DNA from: JAMHWF01 sp035911095
GTDB lineage: Bacteria > Pseudomonadota > Gammaproteobacteria > Burkholderiales > Burkholderiaceae_C
Assembly: GCA_035911095.1 (NCBI GenBank)
Contig: JAMHWF010000070.1
Span: 15,199-79,198, forward strand
Direction of reading: 5' to 3'
DNA: 64,000 nt
This document shows positions 59,234-64,000 of this stretch, one piece after another (within the stretch, counting starts at the first letter, position 1; every line of letters starts with the position of its first letter). The position numbers were made by a program, and so were the translations under genes. The notes under the pieces are model-generated. The model was given only the letters and a program-made list of their open reading frames with translations. It was not told the origin of the DNA and made no database searches.

Positions 59234-60235
59234 ATGAACGACGACGCATCGCGGCCGGCTCCGGACGCCGCCGCCGACGCCGCGGCCCGCTGGTTCGCCC
59301 GCGAACTGGCCGGCCCGCTCGACGACGACGAGGCGCGCGCGCTCCGCCACTGGCGCGCGGAGCGCGCCGAGCATGAGCGCGAGTACCAGGCGCTGCGCGG
59401 GCTCTGGTCGGCAGCGGCCGGGCTGCCTGCGTCGAGGCTGCGCGCGCTCGCAACCCCGGCGGCCGACCGCGACCGGCCCCTCGCGTCCTCCGCGCCCATG
59501 CCGGTCCCGGACCGCGGGCGTCGCCGCTGGCTGGCCGCCTCCACCAGCCTGGGGCTGGTGCTGGGCGGTGCCGCCCTCTGGCACCGGCAGGCCGGGCGCC
59601 CGCAGTTCAGCGCGAGGATCGACACCCCGCGCGGCCAGCGCCGCACGCTGCACCTGCCCGATGGCTCGCAGGTCGAGGCCAACACCGACACCCGCCTGGA
59701 GGTCGCGCTGTTCGCCGACCGCCGGCTGGCGAGGCTGGAGCAGGGCGAGGCCTACTTCCGGGTCGCACCCGACGCCGGCCGGCCGTTCGAGGTGGAGGCC
59801 GGCCACGCGCAGGTCCACGTGGTCGGCACCCGCTTCGTCGTGCGGCGCGACGGCGACCGGGTGCAGACCTCGGTCCTCGAGGGACGCGTGCGGCTCGGCC
59901 CGCAGGACGCCGGCCTGCTGCTGGAGGCCGGCTGGGGGGCGACGGTCGACAGCCGCGACAGGCCCGACGCGCGCCGCGTCGACGTGGCGGCGGCCGCCGC
60001 CTGGCGCGAAGGCCGGATCGTCTTCGACGACACGCCGCTGGCCGAGGCCCTCACCGAGCTCGCGCGCTATACGCCCTCTGCGACGCGCCTGGCCGAGCCG
60101 GCACTCGGCCGGCTGCGCCTGTCGGGCAGCTTCCGCGCCGACGACCCCGAAGCCCTGCTGCGCGCACTGCCCGCGGTGCTGCCGGTGCGGGTGCGGCGCC
60201 TCGACGACGGAAGCGCGGAGGTCTCTGCGCGCTGA
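59234..60235 (+). CDS. FecR-family inner-membrane sigma regulator
   Basis: This 333-residue protein relays the outer-membrane receptor signal to FecI. N-terminal cytoplasmic part (residues 10-95, including AARWFARELAGPLDDDEARA) with the DUF4880-like helices, one membrane segment (WLAASTSLGLVLGGAALW, about 100-118), then the periplasmic FecR domain (PRGQRRTLHLPDGSQVEANT, EAYFRVAPDAGRPFEVEAG, VVGTRFVVRR) and a C-terminal DUF4974-like end that binds the receptor's signalling domain. Located between the sigma factor and the receptor, as expected. Confidence 0.93.
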   Translation: MNDDASRPAPDAAADAAARWFARELAGPLDDDEARALRHWRAERAEHEREYQALRGLWSAAAGLPASRLRALATPAADRDRPLASSAPMPVPDRGRRRWLAASTSLGLVLGGAALWHRQAGRPQFSARIDTPRGQRRTLHLPDGSQVEANTDTRLEVALFADRRLARLEQGEAYFRVAPDAGRPFEVEAGHAQVHVVGTRFVVRRDGDRVQTSVLEGRVRLGPQDAGLLLEAGWGATVDSRDRPDARRVDVAAAAAWREGRIVFDDTPLAEALTELARYTPSATRLAEPALGRLRLSGSFRADDPEALLRALPAVLPVRVRRLDDGSAEVSAR

Positions 60236-60416
60236 GAGGCGTGGCGACGCCGCCCCGGGCCAGGCGCTCAGGTGCGCCCCGCCGGCGGCCTCTCGGCGTG
60301 GCCTGCCGCCGCATCGGGGTTCAGGTTGGGCGCCCGTCGCGCGTCATCCAGGCATTGCGCGCCATCGCCACACGGCGCGGCGCCCGATGACCCCGCGACC
60401 CCAGCCCGAGACGGAC

Positions 60417-62858
60417 ATGTGCACCCCCTCCCCCAGCCCCGCGCCTCTTCGCGCCCTGCGCCTCGCCCTCGCCGTCGCCGCGGCACTGGCCCTGAACCCG
60501 GCCCCGGCCTTCGCCCAGTCACCGCTCGACGCGGGCGCGACCATCGCGATCGACCTGCCGGCCGCCTCGCTGTCGGAGTCCTTGCGACGGCTTGCACAGC
60601 AGGCGTCGCTGCAGCTCTTCTACACGCCCGAGCTGGTCGCGGGGCGCTCGGCGCCCGCCGTGTCGGGCCGTTACACGCCGCGCCAGGCGCTCGAGCTGCT
60701 GCTCGCCGGCAGCGGCCTCACCGCCTCGGCCAACGGCAGCTCGGTCGTGCTGACCCCCGCGCCGGCCGCGTCCGGCCCGCCGGCCTCCGCCGGCACCACG
60801 CTGCCGGAGCTGCGCGTGCGGGCAGCCAGGGAGACCCGCGGCGACCTGCCTGGCCCCTACGCCGGCGGGCAGGTGGCCCGGGGCAGCCGGCTCGGGCTGC
60901 TCGGCGAGACCGACTACATGGAGACCCCGTTCTCCACCACCAGCCTGACCGCCGAGGGCATCCAGCATGACCAGGTCCGCACCGTCGGCGCGCTGCTGAA
61001 CAACGACCCCTCGTTCGCCCGCGAGTGGCCGGGCAGCAGCTTCGCCGACCGCTTCTCGATCCGCGGCTTCGACGCCTCGCAATCGATCAACGGCCTGTTC
61101 GGGCTCGACGGCGGGCTGCGCACCACGGCCGAACTCTACGAGCGTGTCGAGATCTTCAAGGGGCCCTCCGCCCTGCTGAACAACGGCATCGGCGGGCTCG
61201 GCGGCAACGTCGCGCTGCTGACCAAGCGGGCCACCGACCAGGACCTGACGCAGGTCACCCTGAGCTACGCGTCGAGTGCCCAGTTCGGGCTGCACCTCGA
61301 CGTCGGACGCCGCTTCGGCGACGAGGGCGAGTGGGGCGTGCGCGGCAATGTGCTGTTCCGCGAGGGCGACCTGAATGTCGACCACCAGTCCGACCGGCAG
61401 AAGGCCGCCTCGCTCGGCATCGACTACCGCGGCCGGCGCCTGCGCGCCTCGCTCGACCTGGTGACCGACCGCAACCGGATCCAGGCCTCGCGCAGCCAGG
61501 TCTACTGGGACGCCCCGGTCGCGCTGCCGCTGCCGAGCCCGCCGGGCTCGCGCTCGAACCCGCAGCAGCCCTGGGAGTTCGAAGGCAGCGGCGGCAACCT
61601 GGTGATCGGCCGCGTCGAGTTCGACGTCAGCGAATCGCTGCGCCTGCACGCGACCGCCGGCCAGGTGCGTGCCCACGAGTACCAGTTGCGCGGCATCCCG
61701 TTCGACTACGACGCCGCGGGCAACTTCGAGGACGACCCGTTCCTCTACCGCGCCAAGCCGAGGGGCCGCAGCGCCGAAGTGGGCGCCAGGCTCGACTTCT
61801 CGACCGGGCCGCTGCAACACGCCCTCAGCTTGAGCGTCGCCAGCTTGAAGCAGAGCGGCCAGTCGCACGAGACCTACGGGTTCGTCACCTATGGGTCGAA
61901 CCTGTATGCCCCGCGCATCCAGCCGATGCCCGAACTGCCGGCGCTGCCGCCCGCCGCCCGCAGCGGCGAGACCACACTGGGCAGCATCGCGCTGGCCGAC
62001 CTGATCTCGTGGCCCGCGATCGGGGCGCAGGCCGTCGTCGGCATCCGGCGCCAGAGCGTGAAGTCGGCGAGCTTCGACTCCGACGCCAGGTCGCCGACGT
62101 TCAACCAGGAGACGACGCGCTACGAGAAGTCGGCCTGGACGCCGGCCGTCGGCGTGCTCTGGCGCGCGACGCCGGCCTGGAGCCTCTACGCCAACGCGAT
62201 CCAGGGCCTCGAATCCGGGCCTCGGGCGCCGAGCGAGGCGGCCTATGTCAACGCCGGCGAGGTCTTCCCGCCGACCCGGACGAACCAGCAGGAGCTCGGC
62301 GTCAAGATGGATCGCGACGGGCTCGGCATGAGCCTGGCGCTGTTCCGCATCGCCAAGCTCAGCGGGCGCGACGTCCCGACCGGCGACGGCCGGCTGCGCT
62401 ACGTGGTCGACGGGAAGCAGGTCAACCGCGGCGCCGAGCTGAGCCTGTTCGGCGAGCCGAAGACCGGCTTCCGCCTGCTCGGCGGCGTCGCGTACCTGGA
62501 CCCGCGCTACGAGAAGACCGAGGGCGGCACGCTGGACGGCACGCTCGTGCCCGGCTACGCGCGCTGGACGGCGATCCTCGGCGGCGAGGTCGACCTGCCG
62601 GCGGTGCCGGGGCTGACGCTGTCCGGCCGCATCGCCTACAAGTCGAGCCAGCTCTTCTATGACAACGTGCATTCGATCCCGTCGTGGACGCGGTTCGACA
62701 TCGGCGCGCGCTACGCGCTGCGCGTCGGGGGCAGGCCGGTCGTGCTGCGCGCCGGCGTCGTCAACCTGAGCGATCGCAACTACTGGGAGTCGGCCTCGAA
62801 CGGCCTGCTGCTCGCCGCGCCGCGCACGCTGCAGCTGTCGACCACCGTGGACTTCTGA
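60417..62858 (+). CDS. TonB-dependent siderophore receptor with signalling (STN) domain, FecA-type
   Basis: This 813-residue outer-membrane receptor has a signal peptide (LRLALAVAAALALNPAPAFAQ), then the STN signalling domain (residues about 40-110; IAIDLPAASLSESLRRLAQQ, GRYTPRQALELLLAGSGL). The plug domain (DRFSIRGFD, YERVEIFKGPSALLNN) and a 22-strand barrel follow, with a terminal Phe (LSTTVDF). The STN domain touches FecR and triggers the sigma factor. A Met at 60387 gives a longer leader; I chose 60417 because its signal peptide is cleaner. The siderophore is unknown; the family also includes xenosiderophore receptors. Confidence 0.92.
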   Translation: MCTPSPSPAPLRALRLALAVAAALALNPAPAFAQSPLDAGATIAIDLPAASLSESLRRLAQQASLQLFYTPELVAGRSAPAVSGRYTPRQALELLLAGSGLTASANGSSVVLTPAPAASGPPASAGTTLPELRVRAARETRGDLPGPYAGGQVARGSRLGLLGETDYMETPFSTTSLTAEGIQHDQVRTVGALLNNDPSFAREWPGSSFADRFSIRGFDASQSINGLFGLDGGLRTTAELYERVEIFKGPSALLNNGIGGLGGNVALLTKRATDQDLTQVTLSYASSAQFGLHLDVGRRFGDEGEWGVRGNVLFREGDLNVDHQSDRQKAASLGIDYRGRRLRASLDLVTDRNRIQASRSQVYWDAPVALPLPSPPGSRSNPQQPWEFEGSGGNLVIGRVEFDVSESLRLHATAGQVRAHEYQLRGIPFDYDAAGNFEDDPFLYRAKPRGRSAEVGARLDFSTGPLQHALSLSVASLKQSGQSHETYGFVTYGSNLYAPRIQPMPELPALPPAARSGETTLGSIALADLISWPAIGAQAVVGIRRQSVKSASFDSDARSPTFNQETTRYEKSAWTPAVGVLWRATPAWSLYANAIQGLESGPRAPSEAAYVNAGEVFPPTRTNQQELGVKMDRDGLGMSLALFRIAKLSGRDVPTGDGRLRYVVDGKQVNRGAELSLFGEPKTGFRLLGGVAYLDPRYEKTEGGTLDGTLVPGYARWTAILGGEVDLPAVPGLTLSGRIAYKSSQLFYDNVHSIPSWTRFDIGARYALRVGGRPVVLRAGVVNLSDRNYWESASNGLLLAAPRTLQLSTTVDF

Positions 62859-62886
62859 GCCGGCGACTCCGGCGTCGGCGCCCGGG

Positions 62887-63369
62887 TCAGATCGGCAGGT
62901 CCTGCGGGAAGAACCACAGCAGCGCCGCCGTCATCGTCAGGTAGCGCGCGAACTTGCCGATCGCCATGTAGAGCACACAAGGCCAGAACGGCAGGCGCAG
63001 CCAGCCGGCGACGGCGCACAGCGGGTCGCCGACGATCGGCAGCCACGACAGCAGGCAGGCCTTGGGACCGAAGCGCTGCAGCCAGCCGAGCACGCGGTGC
63101 TCGACCGGCTTGTGGCGCGCGCGCTCGACCGCGCGCTCGACGCCGTAGCCCATCCAGTAGCTGATGCCGCCGCCGATCGTGTTGCCCACGGTGGCGACGA
63201 GCACCGCCGGCCAGAACAGTTCGGGGTTGAGCTTGACGAGACCGAACACCGCCGGCTCCGAGCCGACCGGCAGCAGCGTGGCCGAGATCAGCGCGACGAC
63301 GAAGACGGTGGAAAGGCCGAACTCCGGCAACGCGAGCGCCTCGAGCAGCGCCTTGACCCAGGCTTCCAT
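62887..63369 (-). CDS. YqaA-family membrane protein (SNARE-associated/DedA-like)
   Basis: This 160-residue inner-membrane protein of the DedA/VTT superfamily resembles E. coli YqaA. Four helices can be seen (FGLSTVFVVALISATLLPVG, WPAVLVATVGNTIGGGISYW, AVAGWLRLPFWPCVLYMAIG, ARYLTMTAALLWFF). The conserved G-x-x-x-G and RFGPKACLLSWLPIVGDPLC match the family. DedA proteins support membrane homeostasis and may move lipid carriers. It is convergent with the receptor gene and divergent from dusB. Confidence 0.9.
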   Translation of the reverse strand: MEAWVKALLEALALPEFGLSTVFVVALISATLLPVGSEPAVFGLVKLNPELFWPAVLVATVGNTIGGGISYWMGYGVERAVERARHKPVEHRVLGWLQRFGPKACLLSWLPIVGDPLCAVAGWLRLPFWPCVLYMAIGKFARYLTMTAALLWFFPQDLPI

Positions 63370-63442
63370 CGGCGGCGATTATGGGTGGCGCGACGAGGGG
63401 TCGCCTTGCCGCGCGGGCCGCGGCGGCGCTGAACGCGCCCCC

Positions 63443-63448
63443 TATACT
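63443..63448 (+). promoter_or_regulatory. Probable -10 box for dusB
   Basis: TATACT at 63443-63448 stands in otherwise GC-rich sequence 48 nt before the dusB GTG. A recognisable -35 hexamer at the right distance is missing, so the match is partial. Confidence 0.35.
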
Positions 63449-63495
63449 CGGATCCCCCCAAGAGCAGCGCCGACGCAGAACGGCGCGCCTTCCGC

Positions 63496-64000
63496 GTGCC
63501 TTCAGCCACTCTCCGCATCGGCCGCCACGAGCTGCCGAACCCTCTGTTCGTCGCCCCGATGGCGGGTGTGACCGATCGGCCCTTCCGCATGCTCGCGCGC
63601 CGTCTCGGTGCAGGCCATGCGGTCAGCGAGATGGTCACGTCGCGCCGCGAACTGTGGTCGAGCCTGAAGACCTCGCGCCGCGCCGACCACACCGGCGAGC
63701 CCGGCCCGATCGCGGTGCAGATCGCCGGCACCGACGCCACGATGATGGCCGAGGCCGCGGCCTACAACATCGACCGCGGCGCCCAGGTCATCGACATCAA
63801 CATGGGCTGCCCGGCGAAGAAGGTGTGCAACAAGTGGGCCGGCTCGGCGCTGATGCAGGACGAAACGCTGGCGCTGGCGATCATCGACGCCGTGGTGGCC
63901 GCCTGCGCGCCGCGCGGCGTGCCGGCCACGCTGAAGATGCGCACCGGCTGGTGCCAGGCCGAGCGCAACGCGCTGCGCATCGCACGCGCCGCCGAAAGTG
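63496..64000 (+). CDS. dusB: tRNA-dihydrouridine synthase B, 3' end outside the window
   Basis: DusB reduces uridine to dihydrouridine in tRNA with FMN and NADPH. The visible 168 residues contain the FMN-site start FVAPMAGVTDRPFRMLARR, SEMVTSRRELW, VQIAGTDATMMAEAA and the catalytic Cys in INMGCPAKKVCNKWAGSAL. The start is a GTG (VPSATLRIGRHEL); no ATG fits before the first strand. Alternative name yhdG/nifR3-like. Its 3' part lies beyond the window, so the usual downstream gene fis cannot be seen. Confidence 0.93.
   Translation, partial: MPSATLRIGRHELPNPLFVAPMAGVTDRPFRMLARRLGAGHAVSEMVTSRRELWSSLKTSRRADHTGEPGPIAVQIAGTDATMMAEAAAYNIDRGAQVIDINMGCPAKKVCNKWAGSALMQDETLALAIIDAVVAACAPRGVPATLKMRTGWCQAERNALRIARAAES

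Noticed and set aside
59373..60416. N-terminal extension of the TonB-dependent receptor reaching into fecR
   Set aside because: The extension overlaps fecR in another frame and places the signal peptide deep inside the protein; the Met at 60417 is right.

Overview
The window is a very GC-rich chromosomal stretch with dense, mostly correct-looking genes, short gaps and many ATGA/TGATG stop-start overlaps. Gene content and order point to a betaproteobacterium of the order Burkholderiales, possibly the Rubrivivax/Leptothrix/Sphaerotilus neighbourhood. The evidence is a cytochrome b with the PVWY Qo motif, petABC-mscL-nif3-degS-tatCBA-HIT-hisE-hisI in the order usual for the group, argB-nucleotidase-slmA, and abundant Bug/TTT receptors. 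The genus is inference only. I see no rRNA, tRNA, CRISPR array, insertion sequence, integrase or replication origin.

Region 1 (1-17.6 kb) is mainly core genome. It holds the cytochrome bc1 operon (petA-petB-petC, cut by the left edge), mscL, a large DUF1631 protein with a Gly/Tyr/Arg-rich disordered insert, pdxA, a Nif3-like protein, a membrane-anchored DegS/AlgW-type protease, the Tat translocase with hisI/hisE, mutT and a DUF815 ATPase, then argB-nucleotidase-slmA and a PAS/degenerate-GGDEF protein.

Region 2 (17.6-24.8 kb) has a CusF-like copper-binding protein, an alpha/beta hydrolase and a small anchored protein. It also has a three-gene signalling unit: OmpR-type regulator, orphan solute-binding lipoprotein and hybrid histidine kinase. 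DUF2277 and GFA genes close it.

Region 3 (25.0-37.5 kb) is a co-directional catabolic block: a LysR regulator, tcuA/tcuB (tricarballylate oxidation), a class II aldolase, a PDC-lactonase-like hydrolase, two Bug/TTT receptors with no TctA/TctB membrane partner, a D-2-hydroxyacid dehydrogenase, a TauD-type dioxygenase and an SsuABC/TauABC-type transporter.

Region 4 (37.6-55.5 kb) is the most interesting part. A tandem GNAT protein whose second half closely resembles AAC(6')-Ib precedes a four-gene set: ECF sigma factor, small beta-sandwich-like protein, TPR-CHAT caspase-like protease and lipoprotein subtilase. An exopolysaccharide-type operon follows (three glycosyltransferases, ABC exporter, tandem phosphotransferase-like protein, AlgE-like outer-membrane protein). 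A two-block element (GGATGTAT, 18 nt, CTCTGT) occurs before the small protein gene and the subtilase gene, with a slightly diverged copy before the polysaccharide operon. I propose that one regulator, perhaps the ECF sigma factor, couples the protease system to surface glycan production.

Region 5 (55.5-64 kb) holds a ketopantoate reductase-like gene, a gamma-carbonic anhydrase, a PepSY protein, a Fur-controlled FecI-FecR-FecA-type iron signalling locus, a YqaA/DedA-type protein and the start of dusB.
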